A stretch of 64,000 bases of DNA from an uncultured Rubritalea sp. (lineage in GTDB: Bacteria > Verrucomicrobiota > Verrucomicrobiia > Verrucomicrobiales > Akkermansiaceae). The stretch lies in NCBI GenBank assembly GCA_937923145.1, contig CALAJT010000015.1, positions 110,892-174,891 of the forward strand, given 5' to 3'. The number at the start of each line of letters is the position of its first letter. Position 1 is the stretch's first letter. Position numbers and translations under genes: made by a program. Shown in pieces: positions 36,332 to 45,676 of this stretch. Below the pieces are notes generated by a model. It saw nothing but the letters and a program-made list of their open reading frames with translations, did no database searches and was not told the DNA's origin.

Positions 36332-37816
36332 ATGAATAAAGCGTATCAAGAAATAATCAAACTCTGTGAAGAAGTTTCATTACTAGAAGGCACAGCCTCT
36401 GCATTAGATTGGGATCAGGAAACCTACATGCCTTCGAAAAGTCTAGCATTTAGAGCGAAGCAGCTATCTTATCTTTCAGGAAAAATCCATGAGTTGAGCA
36501 CAGGTGATGGCTTTAAGAAAAAGCTCGAAGCCGCAGAAGCTGCATCAAGGGGAGGAGATGGCCTCACTGTAAAAGCGAACCTCCTTGAGTGGAGACATGG
36601 CTTTGATAAATCTAATAAGCTTTCTCAGGAGCTAGTGGAGCGCTCGTCTAAGATTACTACGCTAGCGAAGAATGCGTGGGCTGATGCTCGTGAGAAAAAT
36701 GAGTTCACTCTATTCGCTCCACACTTAGAGCAGCTATTAGCAATAGCCAAAGAAAAGGCGGAGCTCTGGGGCTATGATGACGAGCCTTATGATGCATTGC
36801 TAGGTTGTTATGAGCGTGGTGCTAAGACTGCTGATATCGCTAAAATATTCGGCGAGTTTCAGCCGGAAGTAACCGTGCTAGCACGTAAGGCTGTCGAGAG
36901 GTCAACAGCCAACCCAGCGAGAAAACTCACAGGTGATTTCCCGATTGAGAAGCAGCAAATACTTAACCAAGAAGTAGCGGAGTCAATCGGTTTCGACTTT
37001 GAGGCGGGGCGTATTGATGCCACCACGCACCCATTCTGTACGACACTAGGACCACAGGATGTGCGTCTAACAACTCGTTACTACGCGCATGATTTTACAG
37101 CTAGTCTCTTCGGCGTAATGCATGAGGCTGGACACGGATTATACGAGCAAGGAATCCCAGCAGATCAATTCGGATTACCGAGCGGAAGTGCAGTTTCATT
37201 AGGCATCCATGAGTCACAATCACTACTCTGGGAAGCACATGTAGGTCGTTCCCGTGGGTTCTGGAATAAGTGGTTCAGCCGTGTTCAGGAGCTTTTTTCG
37301 CAGATGCAAGATTGGTCAGTGGGGGAATTTTTACAGACCATCAATCAGGCAAAATATTCACAAATCCGAGTGGATGCAGACGAGGCAACTTACGATCTAC
37401 ACATCATGCTACGCTTCAACATAGAGCGCGAAATTCTCAACGGAGACATAGCGGTAGCTGATATACCAGCAGCTTGGAATGAACGCTTCGAGAAGATGTT
37501 CGGAATGAAGCCAGAGAACGATACAAAGGGATGCTTACAAGACATTCACTGGTCGATGGGAGGGTTAGGCTATTTCCCTACTTACTCATTAGGCAACCTA
37601 AACGCATCCCAACTTTTCCACAAAGCATGCGAAGACACCTCTGTAAGAACAGCATTCGATAACGCTGACTACTCACCATTACTAAACTGGATGCGCACTA
37701 ACATCCACGCTCACGGATCTACTTATTTACCACAAGATCTCATGAAGAAAGCCACTGGAGAAGGAACTAATCCAAAGTATCATCTAGCTCACTTGGAGCG
37801 CAGATTCTTGGCTTAG
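36332..37816 (+). CDS. Carboxypeptidase Taq family (M32) metallocarboxypeptidase
   Basis: M32 carboxypeptidases remove C-terminal residues from peptides in the cytoplasm using a metal bound by HEXXH. Here the motif is VMHEAGHGLYEQG, with the downstream Glu in GIHESQSLLWE. The family start (YQEIIKLCEEVSLLEGTASALDWDQETYMP) shows that the ATG at 36332 is the true start. The frame is open 33 codons further, but that stretch has no family similarity and overlaps the divergent gene. It has 494 residues, the normal length. Confidence 0.94.
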   Translation: MNKAYQEIIKLCEEVSLLEGTASALDWDQETYMPSKSLAFRAKQLSYLSGKIHELSTGDGFKKKLEAAEAASRGGDGLTVKANLLEWRHGFDKSNKLSQELVERSSKITTLAKNAWADAREKNEFTLFAPHLEQLLAIAKEKAELWGYDDEPYDALLGCYERGAKTADIAKIFGEFQPEVTVLARKAVERSTANPARKLTGDFPIEKQQILNQEVAESIGFDFEAGRIDATTHPFCTTLGPQDVRLTTRYYAHDFTASLFGVMHEAGHGLYEQGIPADQFGLPSGSAVSLGIHESQSLLWEAHVGRSRGFWNKWFSRVQELFSQMQDWSVGEFLQTINQAKYSQIRVDADEATYDLHIMLRFNIEREILNGDIAVADIPAAWNERFEKMFGMKPENDTKGCLQDIHWSMGGLGYFPTYSLGNLNASQLFHKACEDTSVRTAFDNADYSPLLNWMRTNIHAHGSTYLPQDLMKKATGEGTNPKYHLAHLERRFLA

Positions 37817-37871
37817 TCATAGTCATAGTGCATAGCTACAGGTCTCATAAGACCTATGCCGAAGCACTGAT

Positions 37872-38234
37872 TTAAAACTGAGCCCCAGTGACTCTCACAA
37901 AATACTCAACAGGTAGTTCAGCAAGAGGTTCTTTTAGCTTAGCGAGCTCCTCAGCAGGTCCGTGGACTTCTACTCGGATCATATCGGACATTTCACCCGA
38001 TACCTCAAGATGTGCGCTGACATTCTCAATGTGCGCTAGCAGAGCACCCGCGTCCACATAGGCTTCGCGGCAGAAAGCTACGTCGCCATTGAGACTAAAG
38101 TCATAGTAAAGACAAGTCTTCTCAGTCTGTGTGCTCTCGATGAATTCTGCCATGAGGCTCTTGAAATCATTAACACGACCTTCATTGATTTTAAAATAGG
38201 GGTGAATGCTTACTGCTTTGGATAGTTGACTCAT
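37872..38234 (-). CDS. Antibiotic-biosynthesis-monooxygenase (ABM) domain protein, quinol monooxygenase-like
   Basis: About 120 residues with the ferredoxin-like ABM fold: a start with beta strand and IHPYFKINEGRVNDFKSLMAEF, then TCLYYDFSLNGDVAFCREAYVDAGALLAHIENV. Small enzymes of this family, such as YgiN, oxidise quinols, but many have no known substrate. The ATG at 38234 fits the family start; one at 38246 adds four residues. It is convergent with the carboxypeptidase gene. Confidence 0.7.
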   Translation of the reverse strand: MSQLSKAVSIHPYFKINEGRVNDFKSLMAEFIESTQTEKTCLYYDFSLNGDVAFCREAYVDAGALLAHIENVSAHLEVSGEMSDMIRVEVHGPAEELAKLKEPLAELPVEYFVRVTGAQF

Positions 38235-38296
38235 AGTAGCTAACAATTACGTAATGACCATCGACCGTCAACAAGTAAGATTTTCAGAATCACTAT

Positions 38297-38326
38297 TTGC
38301 ACGAAGCGAAAAAGTTTGCATAATAT
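38297..38326 (+). promoter_or_regulatory. Promoter of the M48 peptidase gene, probably leaderless
   Basis: TTGCAC (38297-38302) and TAATAT (38321-38326) are 18 bp apart. The -10 box ends only 5 bases before the ATG at 38332, leaving no room for a ribosome-binding site. Confidence 0.55.
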
Positions 38327-38331
38327 AGCTC

Positions 38332-39138
38332 ATGAAAAAAATCTTTCTCGCTCCAATAGCTGCCTCACTCACAGCCTCCACCATGCTTTTCTCATCCTGT
38401 GCGCCAGTGTCTGGTCCTGTGGTAGGAAATGATGGAACAGTCAGCGTAGTGCGCCCCTCAAACACTCTCATGCAGCAGGGACTTAAGGAGTTCGCTACGA
38501 TTAAAAGTAAAAAAAGAATTTCTAGTAACTCAACCTATAATGCCCAGCTACAACGCGTGGCATCAAAGTTAAAAAAGGTGATCCAGATGCCAGGTGCGCG
38601 ATGGGAATTTGTAGTGTTCGAAGACTCTACCCCGAACGCATTCGCCTTACCTGGAGGTAAAGTAGGTGTCCACACAGGACTATTTAAAATCACTCAGAAT
38701 GACGCAGGTCTAGCTGCAGTGGTAGGTCACGAGATCGCACACGTTACTCGTAACCATGCAGGCGGCAGACAGAAGCAAGCCTTAGGTATTGGAGCTGCTG
38801 GTCTGATTCTTGATCAAATTGCTAAAAGTAGAGGAGCTAGCAGTGCAGACCGTGTTAAGCTCGGAGCTCTCTACGGTGGTGCAGCTACTGTAGGTGTAGC
38901 ACTCCCACACTCGCGTAGAGCTGAGCTAGAGGCAGATAAGATAGGAGCTATCTTCATGGCAAAAGCAGGTTACAATCCTAATGAAGCCGTTTCAATGTGG
39001 CAGAGATTTGCCGCCTATAAGAATAAGAGCGGAAGCCGTCAGCCAGAGTTTCTCAGTACTCACCCACTAGACAGCACACGTATCAATGCTCTTAAAGCAT
39101 TTATGCCAACTGCTATGAAAGAATATAATCGTCGCTAA
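38332..39138 (+). CDS. M48-family periplasmic metalloprotease, lipoprotein
   Basis: The N-terminus is a lipoprotein signal (hydrophobic stretch, then FSSCAPVSG, lipobox Cys near residue 23). The zinc motif VVGHEIAHVTRNHAGG lies near residue 130 and a third ligand Glu in AELEADKIGAIFMAKAGY near 200. The end carries SRQPEFLSTHPLDSTRINAL, typical of the BepA/LoiP/YcaL group that cleaves misfolded outer-membrane proteins. It has 268 residues. msrA follows 44 bp downstream, which suggests a shared role in envelope protein quality. Confidence 0.9.
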   Translation: MKKIFLAPIAASLTASTMLFSSCAPVSGPVVGNDGTVSVVRPSNTLMQQGLKEFATIKSKKRISSNSTYNAQLQRVASKLKKVIQMPGARWEFVVFEDSTPNAFALPGGKVGVHTGLFKITQNDAGLAAVVGHEIAHVTRNHAGGRQKQALGIGAAGLILDQIAKSRGASSADRVKLGALYGGAATVGVALPHSRRAELEADKIGAIFMAKAGYNPNEAVSMWQRFAAYKNKSGSRQPEFLSTHPLDSTRINALKAFMPTAMKEYNRR

Positions 39139-39182
39139 ATGATCTTAGCTTAAGTGTTAATGTTAGCGTTAACTTTAGTGTT

Positions 39183-39761
39183 ATGTCAGATGAATTAAAC
39201 AAGCCTGCTGCTATGCCAATAGTAGCAGAAGGTAACGAAGAAATAACCCTCGGAGCTGGCTGTTTCTGGTGCATAGAGGCAGTCTATAGTCGGCTCGACG
39301 GTGTTATTTCATCAACTTCTGGCTACATGGGCGGCACTCGTGAGAACCCAAAATACGAAGACGTAATACAGAGAAACACTGGAGAAGTAGAAGTGGTAAA
39401 AGTAGTCTTCGACCCAGAAAGAATCTCTCTTGAAGATATACTCAACTGGTTCTGGCAACTTCACAATCCTACTCAGGTAGACGGTCAAGGTGCCGATAGA
39501 GGACCACAATATTTATCCACTATCTTCTACCATTCTGCGGAGCAGAAACTAGTAGTTGAGAACTCAAAGTCTGAAGCACAACTCCAATTTGAAATCCCAA
39601 TAGCCACCCAACTGAAGAAGGGCTTAAGCTTCTACCCAGCAGAGATCGGACATCAAGATTACTACCGGCTCAATAAAAATAAAAATCCCTATTGCCAAGC
39701 AGTCATCACTCCTAAATTAGAGAAGCTGAAGCTAGAGGATAAGCCTAATGTGGTGGCTTAG
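39183..39761 (+). CDS. msrA: Peptide methionine sulfoxide reductase MsrA
   Basis: MsrA reduces methionine-S-sulfoxide in proteins. The active-site motif GAGCFWCIEAVYSRLDGV begins near residue 23, with the catalytic Cys in GCFWC. HNPTQVDGQGADRGPQY and the EIGHQDYY block near the C-terminus are also diagnostic. It has 192 residues and no signal peptide, so it works in the cytoplasm. It lies downstream of the M48 protease on the same strand. Confidence 0.96.
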   Translation: MSDELNKPAAMPIVAEGNEEITLGAGCFWCIEAVYSRLDGVISSTSGYMGGTRENPKYEDVIQRNTGEVEVVKVVFDPERISLEDILNWFWQLHNPTQVDGQGADRGPQYLSTIFYHSAEQKLVVENSKSEAQLQFEIPIATQLKKGLSFYPAEIGHQDYYRLNKNKNPYCQAVITPKLEKLKLEDKPNVVA

Positions 39762-39784
39762 AGTATTAGAATATTGGAGAAAAA

Positions 39785-40453
39785 CTACTCCCAGAGTCTA
39801 AACCCACCTTTAAAGGCGGCTGAGTTATCTACTCTGCGAGCAAATTCGGGAAATGGCTCTAGTATCTTAGCATTACCACCGCCGATGACTACATCACCGG
39901 CAACAGTAGCGTCACGGAGTATTTTTATGATCCGATTAGTATGTTTAACCCATTTATCATGACCTAATTTCGCATATCCCTCTTTACCTGTATAGTCTTC
40001 AAAACTAAAATCCTTGCGATAAGGGAGATGCCCGCCTTCTAAAGGAATGATCACATTATCAGCAATGAGCGTGGTGCCGAGACCGGTGCCGAGACCGAGG
40101 AAAAGCATTTTGCCTCCTTCATAACTGCCATAAGCTTGCATCGCTGCATCATTGATAAGTTTGACAGGCTTACCAAAGGCTTTTGCGAAGTCGAAGCCGA
40201 TCCAGCCATCCCCTAGATTGACTGGATTTATTAAGATTTCTCCATTTTGGATAGCACATGGACAACCTATTGAAATAACTTCGTAATCCCATTCTTCTGT
40301 AGCTTTTATCACTTCGTCTACTACATCCTGCGGAGTCATATCTGCGTGTGAAGGGATTTTGATACGTTTCTCCTCACCAGTGGCGATAATCTTAATATTA
40401 GAACCGCCCACATCAATGACGAGGATAGTTTTCTTTACTGATTTAGCTACCAT
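39785..40453 (-). CDS. ROK-family sugar kinase, polyphosphate-glucokinase-like
   Basis: The ATP/polyphosphate-site motif IDVGGSNIKII lies near residue 13, and FLGLGTGLGTTLI and EGGHLPY (substrate-site Glu and His) follow in ROK order. It has 222 residues, compact like the polyphosphate glucokinases (PpgK) and lacking the cysteine-rich zinc motif of many ROK proteins. It probably phosphorylates glucose; the phosphate donor cannot be read from sequence alone. It stands alone, convergent with msrA. Confidence 0.8.
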   Translation of the reverse strand: MVAKSVKKTILVIDVGGSNIKIIATGEEKRIKIPSHADMTPQDVVDEVIKATEEWDYEVISIGCPCAIQNGEILINPVNLGDGWIGFDFAKAFGKPVKLINDAAMQAYGSYEGGKMLFLGLGTGLGTTLIADNVIIPLEGGHLPYRKDFSFEDYTGKEGYAKLGHDKWVKHTNRIIKILRDATVAGDVVIGGGNAKILEPFPEFARRVDNSAAFKGGFRLWE

Positions 40454-40590
40454 AAATTGGATTTTAATGTGAATATAGGATTACTGCAATGGATTTTATT
40501 TGAGAGCTATAAAGGCTGTGAATATTTCACTCTTTACTTTCCAGTGGTAGAAGGATTTATTCGGTTGAACTTACCCCTCTTCCATTTCTG

Positions 40591-41694
40591 ATGAAACAAT
40601 CTATTTTACTTACTTTCTTATCTTTAAGCCTGCTAGCGAATGCTCAGGTAACGCCGCCACTAGCTCCAGCTGAACCTGTAGAGCCTTCTGTGCCTGCTGT
40701 CGAAGAGCCTAAAGTAGAAGTTCCTGGTGACTCTGCAGAAGAAGAGCAGAAAGAAATCCCGAAAGCTATTCCTGTAGAAGAAGAGCCATTTATTCCATTG
40801 GGTGGAATGGCTCAACTCACTGAGCAGGCTGACATCGACCTATTCACTAAAGGTAAGAATATAGGCCACGTGCAGAATAACCCAAAACTAAAATTCCGCA
40901 GATTAGTGCAGCGCACGATCATGCCTACTGAGCCATTTTCTAAAGCAGGAGCTGTGCTTACTTTTGATGACCAGCTCGTATCAGATTCTTCTAAGATGAG
41001 TAGCGCTATAGAGATAGGCAAAGACCTCGCTCCACTGAATGCACGTGCGATATTCTTTGCAAATGTCAACGGCGTATCTGGCACGAATGTCTATCACATT
41101 CTTAGAAAGAAAATTTCTAATGATGCGAAGAAGAAGCTAGTCAAAGACTTATTCGCCGAGAAGAAAGAAGAATTCGTCTCCACGATGCGTTCACTGATCA
41201 AAATTCAAGGACCAGCGGATGCAGACGGAAATCGCGAATACATCTGTGAGGTTTTCAATCACACCGCCTTCCACCAAGACATGAGCACACTAAAGAAAGG
41301 GACGATACGCTATGATGTCTGCATCATGGGCATCGACTTTATCGAGGTCTGTATAGATGAAGCATACGCCGCCGAACGTCCAGGCTGGGAGCGTGCCAGA
41401 TACTTTCGTTTTCCATTCCTCCACACTCCTAAGGATAGCGCTACTAAGGCTGATCTAAATAAGAAATTTACCGAACTAGGGCTCATCTCAGTAGGTGAAA
41501 CTCAAGACTCAAAGGACTTCATAAACTACAGCGCAAACACTGCCTATAAATCATTAGCTGCAGCTAAAAGACATAAGCGCTATACGCCGAAATATGGTGT
41601 CTACGGTGTTGCGGATAAGCCAGTGGCACTCTTCCATATCAAAACCTGGAAAAAGATTAAATCAGGCGTCATTAAGGCGATCAAAGAAAAATAA
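40591..41694 (+). CDS. Secreted protein of unknown function with Pro/Glu-rich N-terminal region
   Basis: A signal peptide (1-18, LLANA) is followed by about 50 residues dense in Pro, Glu and Val (about 20-70), then a folded domain of some 290 residues. The folded part contains two Trp-rich charged stretches and a basic C-terminus (HIKTWKKIKSGVIKAIKEK). I recognise no family. A small lipoprotein gene starts 6 bp downstream, so the two may form an operon. The Pro/Glu-rich part probably acts as a spacer from the membrane. Confidence 0.6.
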   Translation: MKQSILLTFLSLSLLANAQVTPPLAPAEPVEPSVPAVEEPKVEVPGDSAEEEQKEIPKAIPVEEEPFIPLGGMAQLTEQADIDLFTKGKNIGHVQNNPKLKFRRLVQRTIMPTEPFSKAGAVLTFDDQLVSDSSKMSSAIEIGKDLAPLNARAIFFANVNGVSGTNVYHILRKKISNDAKKKLVKDLFAEKKEEFVSTMRSLIKIQGPADADGNREYICEVFNHTAFHQDMSTLKKGTIRYDVCIMGIDFIEVCIDEAYAAERPGWERARYFRFPFLHTPKDSATKADLNKKFTELGLISVGETQDSKDFINYSANTAYKSLAAAKRHKRYTPKYGVYGVADKPVALFHIKTWKKIKSGVIKAIKEK

Positions 41695-41700
41695 ACTATC

Positions 41701-41886
41701 ATGAAAAAACTAACTATCACACTTCTCTCCCTCGCATTCATAGGATTACTGAACTCATGCGCTGTCGTCACAGTACCACTCAAGGTCGCAGGTAAAGCAG
41801 CCACTACAACTGTAGGAGTAGCAGGTAAAGTAGCAGGTGCAGGACTAGGAGCAGTGACTCCTAACCGAGGTCATTCTGGCGAATAA
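41701..41886 (+). CDS. Small lipoprotein
   Basis: The 61-residue product has a lipoprotein signal (FIGLLNSCAVV, Cys at about residue 20) followed by a Gly/Ala/Val-rich stretch with GKA-type repeats (VAGKAATTTVGVAGKVAGAG). This is typical of small glycine-zipper-like envelope lipoproteins. It starts 6 bp after the preceding secreted-protein gene. The function is unknown. Confidence 0.6.
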   Translation: MKKLTITLLSLAFIGLLNSCAVVTVPLKVAGKAATTTVGVAGKVAGAGLGAVTPNRGHSGE

Positions 41887-42060
41887 TGATACTCTGATTT
41901 TAGGATGTATTTGCAGTCTAATCGGAATTATCACTCCGTTTTTGAGTGGATTTCTTGTTGTATCTCAAAAGCGGACAAAATAAAAAATCAGGCATTTAAA
42001 ATGATCTGTATCTGAGATTGTCAGAGAGCAATTTCTGGCTAAGGTAGAGGCACACCTACC

Positions 42061-45000
42061 ATGTCTGATTCATTTGTTCATCTCCACGTTCACACAGAAT
42101 ATTCTGTAAAAGATTCTATCGTAAGGATCGGCGATCTTGTGAAGAAAGCTGCAGGACTAAATATGCCTGCAGTCGCGATGACGGATCATGGAAATCTCTT
42201 CGGTACGGTAAATTTTTACCAGAAGATGACGAAGGCTGGAGTCAAGCCGATCTTGGGATCCGAAATCTACCTTGCGCCTTCTGATCTGAATCAGAAAAAA
42301 GACTTTCCAGGGCGTAAACGCTCTACCCACCTTACCTTGTTGGCGAAAGATACTACTGGCTGGAATAACCTTACTAAACTGATTTCAGTGGGTCATCTAG
42401 ATGGGGAATATTTAGGCGAGCCTCGTGTCGATAGGGAAGCTCTCCGTAGATTTTCTGAAGGCGTTATCTGTCTTAGTGGCTGTAGCAATGGCCCCATCCA
42501 TGAGTGGCTAGAAATAGGTGATCTGGATAAAGCCAGAGAAGAAGTTGCCTTGCTAAAAGACATCTATGGAGGGGAAGATTTCTACATTGAGCTGATGGAT
42601 CACAGCCTAGAATCCCAAGATGAAACTATACCGATTCTGCGCGGATTTGCAGAAGAGTTTGGGCTAAAGGTAGTGGCTACCAATGACGTTCATTTCCTAG
42701 AGCAACAAGATCATGAAGCACTAGACGCTTTGATCTGTATTGGTGAAGGTTGTCTACTGTTAGATGAAAATCGTAAGTCATATTCTAACCAAGTTTACTT
42801 TAAGACTGCAGAGCAGATGCGGGAGCTTTTCAAGGACATCCCAGACGCCTGCGATAACACGCTAGAGATCGCCGCAAAATGTAATGTAGAGCTGATCCTG
42901 GACCCGACATCCACAGATAAATACCCTCAATACGACTCCCCAGATGGTAGCCCACGTGAGGAATATCTACGTAAGGTTTGCTACGATGGTCTCAAGACGC
43001 GTTACCCCGAAAAGAAAATTCTCCAGCTGACTGAAACTTATAGTACGGATGAAGACGGAGTATGGAAAATTTTGCATGACCGTCTCGACTACGAGATCGG
43101 AATTATCAACTCTCTAGGCTTCGCATCCTACTTCCTTATTACCGCTGACTTCATTAACTGGGGTCGTGAGCAGGGGATACCAGTAGGTCCTGGACGTGGC
43201 TCGGCGGCTGGTTCGCTAGTGGCATACACCATGGCGATAACCGATATCTGCCCGATGTATTTCGGACTTCTTTTCGAGCGATTCCTTAACCCTGAGCGTG
43301 TCTCACCGCCTGATGTGGATATTGATTTCTGTCAGAACAGACGCCCAGAGGTGATTCAGTATGTGCGTGAGAAATACGGCGAACGCTGTGTCTCTCACAT
43401 CATCACCTACGGGACTTTAGGAGCTAAATCAGTGATACGTGATGTCGCCCGAGTGCTCGGTGTTTCCTACGGAGATGCGGACACCCTTGCCAAGTTGATC
43501 GAGGCAGTGCCTGGCGTCACACTCCAGTCTGAGTGGGATGCCAAGGAAGAACTCCGCAACACTGTGAACGCTTCCTCTAGCTTCACCGAACTCTGGGGAC
43601 TAGCTACCAAGCTGGAAGGTCTCACTAGAAACACCGGAGTCCATGCAGCTGGGGTCGTTATCGGTAGTGGTGATCTTGATGAGCACGTGCCACTTGCGCG
43701 TGCGAAAGAAGGTGAAGTGGTCACCCAAGCGGACATGAACGCGATCACCGAGATAGGTTTGTTGAAAATGGATTTCCTAGGACTGAAGAATCTCACAGTG
43801 ATTCAGGATGCCATTTTCCACATCCACAAGCACACTCCAGACTTTGATATCTACGAAATAGAGCTAGATGATAAACCTGCTCTAGACCTCCTCAACCGTG
43901 GTGAAACCATGGGAGTCTTCCAGCTGGAATCCGGCGGTATGGTCGAGACTTGTAAGAAATATGGGATCGATAAAATAGAAGATATCATTGACCTACTAGC
44001 TCTCTATCGCCCTGGTGCGATGCAGTACATCGACCAGATGATCGACGTCAAAAAAGGAGTTACTAAGGTCGAGTATGAACACCCTTTGTTAGAAGAAATC
44101 TGTGGTGATACCTATGGCGTCATGATCTATCAGGAGCAGGTGCAAAATGCTGCGAAACTGCTAGCTGGATACACACTAGGTGGTGCGGATATTCTGCGCC
44201 GAGCGATGGGTAAAAAGAAGCCGTCTGAGATGGCTAAGCAGCGAGAAATATTCGTCAAGGGTGCAGCTGAGACTAATCAAATCCCAGCATCAAATGCGAA
44301 CAAGATCTTCGATAAGATCGCTGGATTCGCTGGATACGGTTTCAATAAATCTCACTCAGCTTGTTACGGTCATATCTCTTATTGGACAGCTTATCTAAAG
44401 GCAAACTTCCCTGTAGAGTTTCTCGCTGGATTACTTTCTAACGAGCTTAATAATACTGATAAAATAGCAGTATTTATTTCCGAATGCCACCGCATGGGCA
44501 TTGAGGTGCTACCACCAGATCTCAACAAATCATTCTCAAGATTCACTCCTGAAAAGACCCCTTCTGGAAAAATGGCGATCCGCTACGGACTAGCTGCTGT
44601 CAAGAACGTGGGCGAAGCAGCGATGCTCACAGCCATTGCTGACAGAGAGCAAAATGGTGCATTCGAGAGTATGGAAGACCTCTCTAACAGACTCGATACA
44701 AAAGTAGTCAACAAGCGTATTTTAGAGAACCTCATTAAAGCTGGAGCAATGGATTTCACTGGCACCAACAGAGCCACTTTGGATTCTAAGCTGGCGCAAG
44801 TCATGGCATCGGCATCATCTGCTCACAAGGACAGAGCATCTGGGCAAGGCAGCATGTTTGACTCCATGGACTTCGGTAGCCCAGAGCCAACAGCTGATTC
44901 ACCATCTTACCTTAAGGAATGGACTAAAGATGAGCGCCTTGATAACGAGAAAGAACTTCTAGGCTACTACACCTCTGGTCACCCGTTAGACGCTATCAGA

Positions 45001-45567
45001 AGCGTTCTGAATGATGACCGATACACTAAGATCACTACCATAGACGATGTAGATATCAGCGACCGTAAGATCCGCCGTCAGATCGCAGGAATGATCAAAA
45101 CCGTAGAGCACCGTACTACTAAAGCAGGTAAGCCATTCGGGATCATCACCATTGAGGATCTAACAGGAGTCCGTGAAGTCCTATCATGGTCAGAGAGCTA
45201 CACCCCAGCACGGGATGAGGGATTACTAGAATCTGGTAGCGTGGTGAAGATGAACGTCAATATCCAAGAAGACGATCGTAATGACGGTAGAAGAGTCAGC
45301 GGTAGTCAGATCAAAGAGATAAGAACCAAAAGGGGAGGAGAAGATAAAGACACTCTCAACATCAATCTTTGGACTACCCGACATAGCCAATCGGATCTGA
45401 ATTACATCATGGCTGTCCTTAAAAAATATCCAGGTAAAGTTGATGTAAAAGTTACGATCCAGAATACACTAGGTCAGCGTGTTCAATTAATACTCCCAGA
45501 CCACCTAAAGATTCGCACCAAAACGAATCCAGATCTTAATAGGGAGCTAGAGAGATTCTTAGGGTAG
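42061..45567 (+). CDS. dnaE: DNA polymerase III alpha subunit
   Basis: DnaE is the replicative polymerase. The 1168-residue chain begins with a PHP domain (HLHVHTEYSVKDS, residues 6-18). The polymerase core has its catalytic Asp pair in PPDVDIDFCQNRR near residue 420, then QADMNAITEIGLLKMDFLGL and GYGFNKSHSACYG. The C-terminal part contains helix-hairpin-helix, OB-fold (IRRQIAGMIKTVEHR) and tau-binding regions. It is a complete single-polypeptide DnaE1 type. It stands alone in its neighbourhood. Confidence 0.97.
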   Translation: MSDSFVHLHVHTEYSVKDSIVRIGDLVKKAAGLNMPAVAMTDHGNLFGTVNFYQKMTKAGVKPILGSEIYLAPSDLNQKKDFPGRKRSTHLTLLAKDTTGWNNLTKLISVGHLDGEYLGEPRVDREALRRFSEGVICLSGCSNGPIHEWLEIGDLDKAREEVALLKDIYGGEDFYIELMDHSLESQDETIPILRGFAEEFGLKVVATNDVHFLEQQDHEALDALICIGEGCLLLDENRKSYSNQVYFKTAEQMRELFKDIPDACDNTLEIAAKCNVELILDPTSTDKYPQYDSPDGSPREEYLRKVCYDGLKTRYPEKKILQLTETYSTDEDGVWKILHDRLDYEIGIINSLGFASYFLITADFINWGREQGIPVGPGRGSAAGSLVAYTMAITDICPMYFGLLFERFLNPERVSPPDVDIDFCQNRRPEVIQYVREKYGERCVSHIITYGTLGAKSVIRDVARVLGVSYGDADTLAKLIEAVPGVTLQSEWDAKEELRNTVNASSSFTELWGLATKLEGLTRNTGVHAAGVVIGSGDLDEHVPLARAKEGEVVTQADMNAITEIGLLKMDFLGLKNLTVIQDAIFHIHKHTPDFDIYEIELDDKPALDLLNRGETMGVFQLESGGMVETCKKYGIDKIEDIIDLLALYRPGAMQYIDQMIDVKKGVTKVEYEHPLLEEICGDTYGVMIYQEQVQNAAKLLAGYTLGGADILRRAMGKKKPSEMAKQREIFVKGAAETNQIPASNANKIFDKIAGFAGYGFNKSHSACYGHISYWTAYLKANFPVEFLAGLLSNELNNTDKIAVFISECHRMGIEVLPPDLNKSFSRFTPEKTPSGKMAIRYGLAAVKNVGEAAMLTAIADREQNGAFESMEDLSNRLDTKVVNKRILENLIKAGAMDFTGTNRATLDSKLAQVMASASSAHKDRASGQGSMFDSMDFGSPEPTADSPSYLKEWTKDERLDNEKELLGYYTSGHPLDAIRSVLNDDRYTKITTIDDVDISDRKIRRQIAGMIKTVEHRTTKAGKPFGIITIEDLTGVREVLSWSESYTPARDEGLLESGSVVKMNVNIQEDDRNDGRRVSGSQIKEIRTKRGGEDKDTLNINLWTTRHSQSDLNYIMAVLKKYPGKVDVKVTIQNTLGQRVQLILPDHLKIRTKTNPDLNRELERFLG

Positions 45568-45676
45568 ATGCACACATGGATACGACGTTTTTCTCCATTC
45601 TCTAAGCTGGTATGAGATAAGCATTTATCCCATAGAACAGGATGGTGCGTATGATAACATCGTAGAAGCTAATGCT

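Noticed and set aside
37830-37866. Hairpin AGGTCT-CATA-AGACCT between the convergent carboxypeptidase and ABM genes
   Set aside because: The stem is only 6 bp, with competing pairings around it and no T run on either strand, so I did not call it a terminator.
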